Shown here: positions 32,857 through 41,725 of the stretch, in pieces | Layout of the letters: each line of letters opens with the position of its first letter | Numbering within the stretch: the first letter of the stretch is position 1 | Source of the DNA: Prevotella sp. | GTDB lineage: Bacteria > Bacteroidota > Bacteroidia > Bacteroidales > Bacteroidaceae | DNA length: 43,599 nucleotides | Assembly: GCA_017475265.1 (NCBI GenBank) | Contig: JAFVFY010000007.1 | Span: forward strand, 1 to 43,599 | Direction: 5' to 3' | Notes under the pieces: generated by a model | Told to the model about the DNA's origin: nothing | Databases searched by the model: none | What the model saw: only the letters and a program-made list of their open reading frames with translations | Program-made: the position numbers and the translations under genes

Positions 32857-34106
32857 CATGGACATTCAGGCTTTCAGACCTATATCTGATTCGGAAAGAG
32901 AGGTTGGCCATCATGCTGTTTTACGTTGGCATGCTCATCGCCTTTCTTGGCTCTATGCATCCGTGGTTCTTATGGCCTCTGGGTACGTTTTACCCATTGG
33001 TGGCAGCCATGTTCACCACATCATCACTGATGGTGTCGAACACGATGGCACATCCAGTGTTTTGTCGCAAGGACTTTTTCTTGCCACTGATGGCTTTCTT
33101 TATGTATGCGGCCTACGAGTGTATGTCAACGGGAAGTAATGTCAATGCCTATATCATGCTTTTGTTCAAGGGAGCTTTCTACTTCAGTTTGTTCACCCTG
33201 GATCCTCGAAGGCTATCGAGTCTTGCAACGTTCATTGCCAAAGTGATGGGTGCTTTGCTGGCTGCCTCGCTTGCCGGTTTTTTCCTCTACCTGTTAGGAT
33301 TCCCGTTGCCTGGGTCGTCAGTACAGTTTGGCGAGTTCTATTCATTCACCAACTATTACCTTTTCCTTCTTGACGACCGCAACCTATTTGCCATTGTGCC
33401 TCGTTTCCAGGCCTATTTTCCAGAACCGAGCCACGTTGGCTCTGCAGCAGCATTTCTGCTATTTGCCCAGCGCGGCCATTGGCGGAAATGGTATAACCTG
33501 ATGCTCATTGCCACCATAGCTTTTTCATTCTCGCTTGGAGCATACGTATATCTCACGGCAATCATCTTCTTGAACCTGTGGATAGAGAAAAAGGCCATGT
33601 TTCGCAAACTGGCCATTGTCATTGCCATCTTCGTAGCAGGCATTGCTGCAACATTCACCTATAATGGCGGTAACAACCTGGTACATGACCTAATATTGCT
33701 GCGTCTGGAGATGGACGACGGAGAGCTGGCTGGTGACAATCGCGTGACAGGAAACTTTGAGAAAGACTACGAGAACTTCATTGGGTCGGGCGACGTGGTA
33801 TTTGGTCGCAGTTATGACAGGAGTGTTGAGTTTGGTAATGCAGGTTATAAGGTGTTCTTCTATGACCATGGACTGGTGGGCGTCATACTGATTTTTGCCT
33901 TCTATTTCATTGCCTTTAGAAATGCTGCCAACAAGCGGGCCGCTGTTTCTGCGCTCATTGTTGCTGGACTTTATTTCCTACCGTCGGCATTTATGCTGCT
34001 AGAAAAAGTGATTGTACCTTTATATGCAGCAGCGTATTGTGACGGTACGGCCATACGACAAGAACCCATTCCCGCCGACAGTCCCGTCCAAGAAATACCT
34101 GCCTAA
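32853..34106 (+). CDS. Wzy-like polysaccharide polymerase
   Basis: This 417-residue membrane protein has about ten hydrophobic segments and a larger periplasmic loop between about residues 265 and 335. The loop contains GDNRVTGNFEKDY and GRSYDRSVEFGNAGYK, similar in place to the ligase/polymerase loop of Wzy proteins. Sequence identity among Wzy proteins is low, so the call rests on topology and on its place between Wzx and the transferases. It would join repeat units in the periplasm. Confidence 0.7.
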   Translation: MTWTFRLSDLYLIRKERLAIMLFYVGMLIAFLGSMHPWFLWPLGTFYPLVAAMFTTSSLMVSNTMAHPVFCRKDFFLPLMAFFMYAAYECMSTGSNVNAYIMLLFKGAFYFSLFTLDPRRLSSLATFIAKVMGALLAASLAGFFLYLLGFPLPGSSVQFGEFYSFTNYYLFLLDDRNLFAIVPRFQAYFPEPSHVGSAAAFLLFAQRGHWRKWYNLMLIATIAFSFSLGAYVYLTAIIFLNLWIEKKAMFRKLAIVIAIFVAGIAATFTYNGGNNLVHDLILLRLEMDDGELAGDNRVTGNFEKDYENFIGSGDVVFGRSYDRSVEFGNAGYKVFFYDHGLVGVILIFAFYFIAFRNAANKRAAVSALIVAGLYFLPSAFMLLEKVIVPLYAAAYCDGTAIRQEPIPADSPVQEIPA

Positions 34107-34117
34107 AAAAGAAAGAC

Positions 34118-34858
34118 ATGATTAACATACTGGCAACACTACGATTTAACATCAAGGCTTTCGGATTTGCCAAAGGCCTCAGGTTACCTGTCTTCATCTA
34201 TGGCTCTATAAAGATGAGGAGCATTGGCACCATTCACATCCATTGCCCCATTAGACGTCACCTTATCGTAATTGGAACAAATTATGACACCGTGGCAGCA
34301 CCTTACACAGTATTTTATAACACTGGGATAATAGAGGTTTATGGGAAAGTCATCATCAATTATGGCACAGTCTTTATAAACAGAGGCATTGTCGTTTTTG
34401 GGGGCAATAATGCGCTGGGCAATCAGTGTGATATCAACATCCACAATCGGCTTGATATTGGATGTAACACCTTTATCGGCTATGAGAGCCGTGTAACTGA
34501 TAGCGACCATCACTATGTGGCCGATGTGAATACACGTAGGGTATATCGCAATAGTGCCCCAATAAGGATTGGAAGCTTTAACTGGTTTGGAAGCAATAGC
34601 TTCATCAAAAAGGGTACCGTCACTCCCGACTACCTGATTGTTGCTTCACCGTGCAGCATGCTGTCGAAAGACTATTCTTCACTCCCCCCTTATACAGTAC
34701 TTGCTGGATGCCCTGCACGCCCTGTGAAGCAAGGCATCCGCCGTATCTACAACTTCCGTGAGGAGGAAAAGATAAGAAGCTTCTTCCTGCAGCACCCTAA
34801 AGCTGAATACTTCCAGTTTGCGGAAGATGCCAACCTTGACAAAATATGCAAATTATAA
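34118..34858 (+). CDS. Left-handed beta-helix acyltransferase
   Basis: This 246-residue protein has hexapeptide-repeat turns (IIEVYGKVIINYGTVFINRG, IVVFGGNNALGNQCDINI, LDIGCNTFIGYES) and an SDHHYVAD catalytic-type His. The LbH tail reads YLIVASPCSMLSKDYSSLPPYTVLAGCPARPVK. It probably O-acetylates or acylates a sugar of the surface polysaccharide. It is followed without a gap by the glycosyltransferase gene (TAA ATG). Confidence 0.82.
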   Translation: MINILATLRFNIKAFGFAKGLRLPVFIYGSIKMRSIGTIHIHCPIRRHLIVIGTNYDTVAAPYTVFYNTGIIEVYGKVIINYGTVFINRGIVVFGGNNALGNQCDINIHNRLDIGCNTFIGYESRVTDSDHHYVADVNTRRVYRNSAPIRIGSFNWFGSNSFIKKGTVTPDYLIVASPCSMLSKDYSSLPPYTVLAGCPARPVKQGIRRIYNFREEEKIRSFFLQHPKAEYFQFAEDANLDKICKL

Positions 34859-36025
34859 ATGAACATAGCATACATACTCAACGACACGCCCGTAAACGGC
34901 GGAGCTACAAAAGCCTTCGTAAATATGCTTGAAGGTCTTAAGACCTACGACGTGAAGTCCTTCGTTGTCGTACCCAACAGGCAGGGGATATACATAGAAC
35001 TGAAAAAGCAGGGAATTCCCGTATTGGCTACACCCTTTCGTCCTTGCACCTACCCATACAGCAATACCTTGCAGCAGAAGTTGTTTTTCACTCCAAGACT
35101 GGCAGCCAGAATCATTGTCAATGGGATGGCCACCAGAAAACTGGAAAGATTCTTGAAGGAAAACAAGATAGATTTGGTACACTCCAATACTGGTGTAGTG
35201 CGAATCGGATACGACGCAGCAAAGAGATTGGGAATCCCACACATTTATCACATTCGGGAGTTCGCTGAATTAATAGGATATCACTACTATCCCCGCAAAT
35301 CGGCTTTCCAAAAACAGTTGGAAACTTGCTATTCCATTTGCATCACGAAGGCAGTAGAGGCACATTATCACCTCACGGATGCAAAACGGATGAATCGCGT
35401 TGTATATGATGGCGTTTTCAACACTATTCATACAAAACCCACATCGTTGAATAAGGGCTATTTCCTCTATGCTGGCCGCATTCAGCCGGTTAAAGGTCTC
35501 GATTTGTTACTGGAAGCTTATAAGAACTACAAAGAACACGTTGTCGAAGTCCTGCCACTTAAAGTGGCGGGTAGCAATGACGACATAGCCTACTACAACC
35601 AGCAGCTTCGGTATGTCAAAAAGAATGGCCTCTTAGACCATGTTCACTTCCTTGGCGACCGCAATGATATTGCAACGCTAATGCGCGATGCCCGGGCGCT
35701 CATCATCCCATCTCGCAGTGAGGGCTTCGGTTTTTGCATGCCTGAGGCCATGTTCCAGGGATGCCTTGCCATAGGACGTAATATCGCCGGGACAAAGGAG
35801 CAGTTTGACAACGGGCTGCGTGTCACGGGTAAGGAGATAGGGCTGCGGTACGAGACAACGGAGGAACTGGCCAGCCTACTAGCAGAGGTGTCCTCACGTC
35901 CCGCTGACTACTATCGGCCTTACACAGAGCGTGCTTTCAATGTCGTGAACCAACTTTACACCCAAGAGAGCAATGCACAGCAAGTCTATACATTCTATCA
36001 GGATATTCTAAAAGAAAACAAATAA
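34859..36025 (+). CDS. Family-4 (GT-B) glycosyltransferase
   Basis: This 388-residue cytoplasmic GT-B enzyme has an N-terminal domain starting MNIAYILNDTPVNGGATKAF and a donor domain with YFLYAGRIQPVKGLDLLLEA, HFLGDRND and the E-x7-E motif region SEGFGFCMPEAMFQG. The last reads like the E-G-F-G-x-x-x-x-E nucleotide-sugar signature of GT4. It is the only glycosyltransferase in the cluster, so other sugars must be added by enzymes encoded elsewhere. Confidence 0.88.
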   Translation: MNIAYILNDTPVNGGATKAFVNMLEGLKTYDVKSFVVVPNRQGIYIELKKQGIPVLATPFRPCTYPYSNTLQQKLFFTPRLAARIIVNGMATRKLERFLKENKIDLVHSNTGVVRIGYDAAKRLGIPHIYHIREFAELIGYHYYPRKSAFQKQLETCYSICITKAVEAHYHLTDAKRMNRVVYDGVFNTIHTKPTSLNKGYFLYAGRIQPVKGLDLLLEAYKNYKEHVVEVLPLKVAGSNDDIAYYNQQLRYVKKNGLLDHVHFLGDRNDIATLMRDARALIIPSRSEGFGFCMPEAMFQGCLAIGRNIAGTKEQFDNGLRVTGKEIGLRYETTEELASLLAEVSSRPADYYRPYTERAFNVVNQLYTQESNAQQVYTFYQDILKENK

Positions 36026-36046
36026 AGCTCAACCCCAACACACTAT

Positions 36047-36613
36047 ATGATGAAAGACATTACAAGAGCAATATCCAACCGCCTTTACACACTCCTCCAC
36101 CGTCACCGCTTTGCCCACTGTGGTAAAGGCTCGCACATTGGCTGGACTGCCATGAAGCTGAAAGGATTAAAGTACATATCCGTGGGCGACCACACCTACA
36201 TTTCGCCAGGTGTACAGCTGACGGCATGGGACTCGCATAACGGCAACCATTTCAAACCATCCATCATCATCGGCAATTGTTGCAGTATACGGAACAACAC
36301 TCACATCACCGCCATCAACAGCATCACCATTGGTGACAACCTGCTCACTGGCACTAACGTACTCATTACCGACAACTCTCATGGACAAAGTACACGAGAA
36401 CACATGAGCCTACCCTTCAACCAACGACCTCTTTATAGCAAAGGGCCTGTTGTGATAGGCAAAAACGTGTGGCTGGGCAATAATGTTTGCGTGATGCCGG
36501 GCGTTACCATCGGCGACGGGGCCATCATTGGTGCCAACAGCGTGGTGACTCATGATGTGCCGGCATACTCTGTGGCAGCCGGAATACCTGCAAGGGTCAT
36601 TAAACAATTATGA
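36047..36613 (+). CDS. Hexapeptide O-acetyltransferase (WcaF/maltose-acetyltransferase-like)
   Basis: This 188-residue left-handed beta-helix protein has turns IIIGNCCSIRNNTHITA and ITIGDNLLTGTNVLITDNSH (catalytic His). It ends with NVWLGNNVCVMPGVTIGDGA and IIGANSVVTHDVPAYSVAAG, then IPARVIK, the typical sugar O-acetyltransferase tail. It is the second acyltransferase of the cluster and the last gene on it. Confidence 0.85.
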   Translation: MMKDITRAISNRLYTLLHRHRFAHCGKGSHIGWTAMKLKGLKYISVGDHTYISPGVQLTAWDSHNGNHFKPSIIIGNCCSIRNNTHITAINSITIGDNLLTGTNVLITDNSHGQSTREHMSLPFNQRPLYSKGPVVIGKNVWLGNNVCVMPGVTIGDGAIIGANSVVTHDVPAYSVAAGIPARVIKQL

Positions 36614-36672
36614 ACATAGCAATATTAAAAAGAATTATAATATACCATTATTATTAACACTACAAAAACGAT

Positions 36673-37962
36673 ATGAACAAACAATCTTTTAAACCCGCAA
36701 CTCTCTGTGTACAAGCAGGGTGGAAACCAAAGAATGGAGAGTCACGTGTGCTCCCCATCTATCAAAGCACTACATTCAAGTATGACAACACGGAGGAGAT
36801 GGCCGACCTCTTCGACCTGAAGAAGGAAGGCTATTTCTACACCCGTCTGGCCAATCCCACGAACGATGCTGTTGCAGCGAAGATTGCTGCTCTGGAGGGT
36901 GGGGTAGGGGCTATGCTCACCAGCAGCGGACAAGCCGCCAACTTCTACGCCCTTTTCAACATCTGCGAGGCTGGCGACCATTTCGTCACTTCTAATGAAA
37001 TCTATGGTGGAACCTACAACCTCTTCGGCGTCACGCTGAAGAAGCTCGGCATTGAGTGCACCTTCATCTCGCAGGAGGCTTCGGAGGAGGAAATCGACGC
37101 TGCTTTCCGCCCTAATACGAAGGCCCTCTTCGGCGAGACCATCTCGAACCCCGGATGCCGCGTGCTCGACATTGAGAAGTTTGCCCGCATCGCCCACCGT
37201 CATGGTGTGCCTCTCATTGTCGATAACACCTTCCCGACACCCATCAACTGCCGCCCCTTCGAGTGGGGTGCTGACATCGTGACCCATAGCACCACGAAGT
37301 ATATGGACGGCCACGCCACGCAGGTGGGCGGCTGTGTCGTGGACAGCGGAAACTTCGACTGGGATGCCCACGCAGATAAGTTCCCCGGCCTCTGCACGCC
37401 CGATGCGTCGTACCACGGCCTTACCTACACCAAGGCATTTGGCAAGATGGCTTACATGACGAAGCTTGTGGCACAACTGATGCGCGACCTGGGCAGCATC
37501 CCCTCGCCGCATAACGCTTTCCTGCTGAACCTCGGTCTGGAGACACTACATCTGCGTATGCAGCGCCATTGCGAGAACGCACAGAAGGTAGCTGAGTTCC
37601 TTGCCAATGATGAGCGTGTGGCTTGGATTCGCTATAGCGGTCTGCCTAGCGATGAGTGTTATGAACTGGCGAAGAAATACCTGCCCAACGGTTCTTGTGG
37701 CGTGATGGCCTTCGGTCTGAAGGGCGACCGTCAGACAGCCATACGTTTCATGGATGCCCTGAAGCTTATCGCCATTGTCACCCACGTGGCCGATGCCCGT
37801 ACCTGCGTGCTCCATCCTGCCAGCCATACGCACCGTCAGCTCAGCGACGAGCAGTTGCTTGAGGCAGGAGTGGCTCCCGACCTTATCCGCCTGTCAGTAG
37901 GCATAGAGGATGTAGACGACCTCATCGCCGACCTGAAGCAGGCCATAAACAGTATTATTTGA
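36673..37962 (+). CDS. metY: O-acetylhomoserine sulfhydrylase, PLP-dependent
   Basis: This 429-residue PLP enzyme of the Cys/Met family makes homocysteine from O-acetylhomoserine and sulfide. Typical features are QSTTFKYDNTEEMADLF, YTRLANPTNDAVAAKIAALE, SSGQAANFYAL, VDNTFPTPINCRPFEWGADI and the PLP-binding Lys209 in THSTTKYMDGH. The length near 430 and the long insert around GHATQVGGCVVDSG fit MetY rather than MetB or MetC. It is separated from the polysaccharide genes by 59 nt and is probably an independent unit. Confidence 0.92.
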   Translation: MNKQSFKPATLCVQAGWKPKNGESRVLPIYQSTTFKYDNTEEMADLFDLKKEGYFYTRLANPTNDAVAAKIAALEGGVGAMLTSSGQAANFYALFNICEAGDHFVTSNEIYGGTYNLFGVTLKKLGIECTFISQEASEEEIDAAFRPNTKALFGETISNPGCRVLDIEKFARIAHRHGVPLIVDNTFPTPINCRPFEWGADIVTHSTTKYMDGHATQVGGCVVDSGNFDWDAHADKFPGLCTPDASYHGLTYTKAFGKMAYMTKLVAQLMRDLGSIPSPHNAFLLNLGLETLHLRMQRHCENAQKVAEFLANDERVAWIRYSGLPSDECYELAKKYLPNGSCGVMAFGLKGDRQTAIRFMDALKLIAIVTHVADARTCVLHPASHTHRQLSDEQLLEAGVAPDLIRLSVGIEDVDDLIADLKQAINSII

Positions 37963-37977
37963 CAATTGGACAATTTA

Positions 37978-38041
37978 CTATTTGACAATTGGGCTGCGCG
38001 CAGCAAATAGTAAAATAGTAAATAGTCAAATTGTCAAATAG
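37978..38041. repeat. Inverted repeat between convergent genes, probable bidirectional terminator
   Basis: CTATTTGACAATT (37978-37990) pairs perfectly with AATTGTCAAATAG (38029-38041). Between them lies the palindrome GCTGCGCGCAGC (37993-38004) and AAATAGTA octamers. A further ATTTGACAATTGG copy precedes at 37958. It separates metY and rimM, which face each other. Confidence 0.7.
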
Positions 38042-38043
38042 AA

Positions 38044-38556
38044 CTAGAGTTCGAGTATCCCTTCGGGTAGCCGGAGGGATATTTCTTTTTTCTGCTGGTC
38101 AATACCCTCGATAAGCTCCTCAGCGGCAGGGATGAGCGTACCGTCCTCAAGGCAGAAGAGGATGTTCATCGTGCTTTCGTCGACGCTGTCAATGACACCT
38201 ACTTTCTTGCCTGTAGAGGCGTCAACGATGGTGAAACCCACTAGAAAGGCGTAGGTCAGTGGGGCATCGTCATCATTCTCAGCTAGGTGACGGGGAAAAT
38301 AGACATCGACGTTCGTAAGTTCACGGGCTCGCTCCTGACTGTCTACACCCTCCAGCTTCATCAGGCACGTGCTGTCGGAGCGGAAACGATACTCCTCGAT
38401 GAAGAAAGGCACCAGTATGCCGTCTACCTCCAGCACTATGTAGTCGGCATCGGTGCGGTCGAAAACGTCATCGTCGAAGTGAAACGTCACCTCGCCGTGT
38501 ATGCCGTGGGCCTTTCCCAGACGGCCAATGCGGTAGACTTCTTCTTGCTTTATCAT
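38044..38556 (-). CDS. rimM: Ribosome maturation factor RimM
   Basis: This 170-residue protein has an N-terminal RimM domain (YRIGRLGKAHGIHGEVTFHF, the GKxxGxxGE signature) and a C-terminal PRC-barrel (FTIVDASTGKKVGVIDSVDE, then EDGTLIPAAEELIEGID). It binds ribosomal protein S19 and helps 30S maturation. It follows murA by 4 nt and probably shares its transcript, in the common Bacteroidota order DUF4290-murA-rimM. Confidence 0.95.
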   Translation of the reverse strand: MIKQEEVYRIGRLGKAHGIHGEVTFHFDDDVFDRTDADYIVLEVDGILVPFFIEEYRFRSDSTCLMKLEGVDSQERARELTNVDVYFPRHLAENDDDAPLTYAFLVGFTIVDASTGKKVGVIDSVDESTMNILFCLEDGTLIPAAEELIEGIDQQKKEISLRLPEGILEL

Positions 38557-38560
38557 GGGG

Positions 38561-39865
38561 CTAGGTCATGCGGGTAATCTGAGCACCTAGGGCATTAAGA
38601 CGCGTCTCAATGTTCTCGTAACCGCGGTCTATCTGCTCGATGTTGTCTATTCGGCTGGTGCCGTTGGCACTCATGGCGGCGATAAGCAGGGCGATGCCGG
38701 CACGGATGTCGGGACTCGACATGCGGCCGCCGCGCAGCTGCAGCTTGCGGTCATGGCCTACGACGACGGCACGATGGGGGTCGCAGAGGATGATTTGCGC
38801 ACCCATGTCGATGAGCTTGTCGACAAAGAACAAACGGCTCTCGAACATCTTCTGGTGGAAGAGCACCGAGCCTCGGGCCTGGGTGGCTACGGTGATAAGT
38901 ACGGACAGGAGGTCGGGTGTGAGTCCCGGCCAAGGAGCATCGGCCAGCGTCATGATGGTACCGTCGATGAACGACTGTATCTCATAATGGCGCATGGTGG
39001 GAATAAACAGGTCGTCGCCCTCTTCCTTCACCTTGATGCCCATGCGGCGGAAGGTGTTGGGGATGATGCCCAGGTTCTTCATCGACACATCCTTAATCCT
39101 CACGCCTTCGCCCACCATCGCGGCCATGCCGATGAACGACCCCACCTCAATCATGTCGGGCAGTATGCGGTGCTCCGTTCCGTGGAGACCTTCCACGCCT
39201 TCAATGGTGAGGAGGTTGGAGCCAATGCCGCTGATGCGGGCTCCCATGGCGTTGAGCATACGGCATAACTGCTGGATATAAGGCTCACACGCCGCATTAT
39301 ATATAGTTGTGGTGCCTCGGGCCAAGACGGCAGCCATGAGAATGTTGGCCGTTCCCGTGACGGAAGCCTCGTCAAGGAGCATGTATCGTCCGCGCAAACA
39401 GCTGGTAGAAATCTCGTAAACATCGCGCCCAGACACATGTTGGAACTGTGCGCCCAACCGCTCGAAGCCCAGGAAATGGGTGTCCAGACGTCGGCGTCCT
39501 ATCTTGTCGCCACCGGGCTTGGCAATGACAGCCTTACCCGTACGGGCCAGCAGCGGGCCAATCATCAGTACCGAGCCGCGAAGTTCAGAGCATTTCCTGA
39601 CGAACTCATCGCTCTGCAGGTAGCCGAGGTTAAGATCAGAAGCCTGGAAGTTGTAGGTTCCACCTTCTCCCCTGACTGTCACCCCAATATCCTTTAACAA
39701 CTGTATTAGGTTGTTGACATCACGAATGTTTGGAACGTTGTGGATGGTCACCTCATCGCCCGTGAGCAAGGTGGCACAGATTACTTGCAGGGCCTCGTTC
39801 TTCGCGCCCTGTGGGGTGATAGTCCCGCTCAGATGGTGTCCACCTTCAATAATAAACGATGACAC
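38561..39865 (-). CDS. murA: UDP-GlcNAc enolpyruvyl transferase
   Basis: This 434-residue enzyme performs the first committed step of peptidoglycan synthesis. It starts FIIEGGHHLSGTITPQGAKNEAL with the usual Lys-Asn pair and has repeated inside-out alpha/beta units. The active-site loop reads AKPGGDKIGRRRLD, so residue 120 is Asp where most MurA enzymes have Cys. Known Asp-type MurA enzymes (Mycobacterium, Chlamydia) are not alkylated by fosfomycin, which predicts intrinsic resistance of the target. It lies between DUF4290 and rimM on the same strand. Confidence 0.95.
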   Translation of the reverse strand: MSSFIIEGGHHLSGTITPQGAKNEALQVICATLLTGDEVTIHNVPNIRDVNNLIQLLKDIGVTVRGEGGTYNFQASDLNLGYLQSDEFVRKCSELRGSVLMIGPLLARTGKAVIAKPGGDKIGRRRLDTHFLGFERLGAQFQHVSGRDVYEISTSCLRGRYMLLDEASVTGTANILMAAVLARGTTTIYNAACEPYIQQLCRMLNAMGARISGIGSNLLTIEGVEGLHGTEHRILPDMIEVGSFIGMAAMVGEGVRIKDVSMKNLGIIPNTFRRMGIKVKEEGDDLFIPTMRHYEIQSFIDGTIMTLADAPWPGLTPDLLSVLITVATQARGSVLFHQKMFESRLFFVDKLIDMGAQIILCDPHRAVVVGHDRKLQLRGGRMSSPDIRAGIALLIAAMSANGTSRIDNIEQIDRGYENIETRLNALGAQITRMT

Positions 39866-39875
39866 AGATAGTATT

Positions 39876-39910
39876 ATTTACGATTTACGATTTGCGATTT
39901 ACGATTTACG
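39876..39910. repeat. Five ATTTACG heptamers between murA and the DUF4290 gene
   Basis: ATTTACG x2, ATTTGCG, ATTTACG x2, in exact 7-nt register. They fill most of the spacer between two minus-strand genes. Reverse complement of the CGTAAAT heptamers at 487-507. Confidence 0.9.
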
Positions 39911-39924
39911 ATTTGTTTGCTTAA

Positions 39925-40527
39925 TTACCCTTTTTTCTTCTTTTTCTTTCCCGTGACTGATGCCAGTCCGGTGATTCTCATGGGCTCGAAAGAGAAAGAG
40001 CTTAGGTCTAACTGGATGATGCCGTCTGTGAATTCGGCCAGATCTGCCACTACCTTTTCATCGTCGGAATTGCCATGTCCCCAAAGCACAAGGTCACGTT
40101 TCATCTGGTTTGCCGTGTGGCGGGCCAGCACGTCGCGCTCCTCGCCGGCGGGCATCTCCTTGAGCTTCTCGCACATTTCCTCTACTAGTCGTCCATAGTG
40201 GCGCAAACGGATGTTCTGCTGGGGCAGCTTCATGGGTTCGGGCTTGGAGAGAATCTTCTCCGCATCGCTCACATCGTAGGGCCAGTCAATGTCGAGCTGT
40301 TTGTGACTCATGATGTAGAGATGGTCCCACAGCGCCTGCTGCTGGTCGGCAATGTCTCGTACCAGCGTTATCTTCTTGGCCATCATCTTCACGATTGTAT
40401 TGGCACAACGCTGACGGTCTTCACGCAGAGGCAGCGACACGGCATGCTCCACCATCTTCTGGATCTCGCGCCCATATTCGGGCAACAGCAGCCTTTCGCG
40501 CTGCGTATTGTAGTCTAATCCTTGCAT
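39925..40527 (-). CDS. DUF4290 protein
   Basis: This 200-residue, mostly helical protein starts MQGLDYNTQRERLLLPEYGR and contains EIQKMVEHAVSL and LWDHLYIMSHKQLDIDWPYD, as in the Bacteroidota-restricted DUF4290 family. It ends in a lysine tail (GKKKKKKG). Function is unknown; its steady place before murA suggests a link to cell-wall growth. Its start is only 3 nt from the arm of a large inverted repeat. Confidence 0.88.
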   Translation of the reverse strand: MQGLDYNTQRERLLLPEYGREIQKMVEHAVSLPLREDRQRCANTIVKMMAKKITLVRDIADQQQALWDHLYIMSHKQLDIDWPYDVSDAEKILSKPEPMKLPQQNIRLRHYGRLVEEMCEKLKEMPAGEERDVLARHTANQMKRDLVLWGHGNSDDEKVVADLAEFTDGIIQLDLSSFSFEPMRITGLASVTGKKKKKKG

Positions 40528-40530
40528 ATC

Positions 40531-40662
40531 TTAGTCCCCTAAGTTAGGGGGATGGGGGTCTGAACAAGCGTTTATCAGACATTATACATTATATAATTAT
40601 GATGTAGGAGATTGGAAATCTGCGCTTGTTCAGACCCCCAACCCCCTAACTTAGGGGGCTAA
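40531..40662. repeat. Hairpin element with 40-bp arms
   Basis: Left arm 40531-40570 and right arm 40623-40662 pair at 38 of 40 positions, with a 52-nt A+T-rich loop. Each arm also contains a small palindrome (CCCCTAA/TTAGGGG). The right arm includes the last three codons and stop of tsaB. It occupies the whole space between tsaB and the DUF4290 gene. Likely a repeat element used as terminator or inserted there. Confidence 0.8.
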
Positions 40663-41349
40663 TAATGGATTCTTGGAAACCTTTGCCACAAATTCCTTCA
40701 GATAGAACGGTGTGAAATAAGCCACGTCCTCTGTCTGTCCTTGCAGCAGTCTGCGCTCGGCAAGTGGCTGCATCCATCGTGCCAGCGGTTCAATGCCGTC
40801 GATGAAGTGGGCATTGGGGTGCGAGATGACTTCTTTGCACTTCGCAGCACCGTTGCCAAAGAAGTAAACAGGTCGTTGGTCCAGCCACTCCTTGTAGGTA
40901 GTATTGTCAACCACATCGGCGCCTACCTCACGGATGGTCTTTAGACCACGGTCGTATAGGGCAGCATAGACCTCCATGCGCCGTGCATCGAGCATGGGAC
41001 ATAGCAGCGCATCGTCCTCCTCAATAACCTCGCGTAGCAGCACTGGCACGCAGAGCAGTTCCAGCGTAGGTACGGCAATGAGCTTCAGGTCTCGGCCAAA
41101 GCAGATACCCTTGGCAATCGACACACCAATCCGAAGACCTGTGTACGACCCCGGGCCGCTGCTCACGGCAACGGCATCGAAGGGGATGGCATGGCTGTCG
41201 GTGAACGATATGGCCTCGTCGACCATCGATCCAAGATGCTCCGAACTGTGACCTTCGCGGTTCTCTTCGTGGTATATCACCTGGGAGTCTTCGCTCACCG
41301 CTACGGAGCAGAGGTCGGTGCTGGTCTCAATGTGCAATATGCAGGACAT
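40651..41349 (-). CDS. tsaB: tRNA N6-threonylcarbamoyladenosine protein TsaB
   Basis: This 232-residue ASKHA-fold protein starts at ATG 41349 with SCILHIETSTDLCSVAVS. It continues with HSSEHLGSMVDEAI and VSSGPGSYTGLRIGVSIAKG, the hallmark of TsaB. It partners TsaD and TsaE in making t6A at position 37 of ANN-decoding tRNAs. The upstream in-frame ATG (41391) coincides with the promoter and is rejected. The C-terminus (LLAP) is encoded by an arm of the hairpin element. Confidence 0.93.
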   Translation of the reverse strand: MSCILHIETSTDLCSVAVSEDSQVIYHEENREGHSSEHLGSMVDEAISFTDSHAIPFDAVAVSSGPGSYTGLRIGVSIAKGICFGRDLKLIAVPTLELLCVPVLLREVIEEDDALLCPMLDARRMEVYAALYDRGLKTIREVGADVVDNTTYKEWLDQRPVYFFGNGAAKCKEVISHPNAHFIDGIEPLARWMQPLAERRLLQGQTEDVAYFTPFYLKEFVAKVSKNPLLAP

Positions 41350-41388
41350 GTTCTTTGTCGTGTATATATTATTGTTGAATATTGTGTG

Positions 41389-41396
41389 CAAAGGTA
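41389..41396 (-). promoter_or_regulatory. -7 element of tsaB
   Basis: TACCTTTG on the minus strand, 40 nt before the ATG; a TTTG lies 22 nt further upstream (41422-41419). Confidence 0.6.
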
Positions 41397-41466
41397 CACA
41401 TTTTCTTTTAAACTAGTGCAAACTTCAATTATTTTTTACTTAATAAGAAAAAAAGTCCCAAAAAAT

Positions 41467-41497
41467 TTTGCCAGTTCAAAAAAACTGCGTACCTTTG
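41467..41497 (+). promoter_or_regulatory. Promoter of the tRNA-Lys gene
   Basis: TTTG (41467-41470) and TACCTTTG (41490-41497) are exactly 19 nt apart, an ideal Bacteroidota promoter, ending 22 nt before the tRNA. Confidence 0.85.
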
Positions 41498-41519
41498 CAC
41501 CCGCAAAACGAAAAACGTT

Positions 41520-41592
41520 GCACCCTTAGCTCAGTTGGTAGAGCACCTGACTCTTAATCAGGGTGTCCAGGGTTCGAGCCCCTGAGGGTGTA
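41520..41592 (+). tRNA. tRNA-Lys (anticodon CTT)
   Basis: A full cloverleaf is visible. The acceptor is GCACCCT/AGGGTGT with a G-U first pair, followed by D-arm AGCTCAGTTGGTAGAGC, anticodon stem CCTGA/TCAGG with loop CTCTTAA, and T-arm with GGTTCGAGCCC. Discriminator A; CCA is not encoded. It decodes AAG. Confidence 0.97.
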
Positions 41593-41604
41593 CTTGAAAA
41601 TGAG

Positions 41605-41630
41605 AGAGCTACGAAAGTGGCTCTTTTTTT
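41605..41630 (+). terminator. Terminator of the tRNA-Lys transcript
   Basis: AGAGCTAC and GTGGCTCT (one G-T pair) fold around GAAA, followed by seven T (41624-41630). Confidence 0.8.
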
Positions 41631-41725
41631 GCACATCTGAGGCTAATTTTTATGCTTCTTGGTTGTCTCGACGATGGAGAGCAGGTCGAGGAAGGCATCT
41701 GCGCCTTGTCTCCAAAACAGGTATT

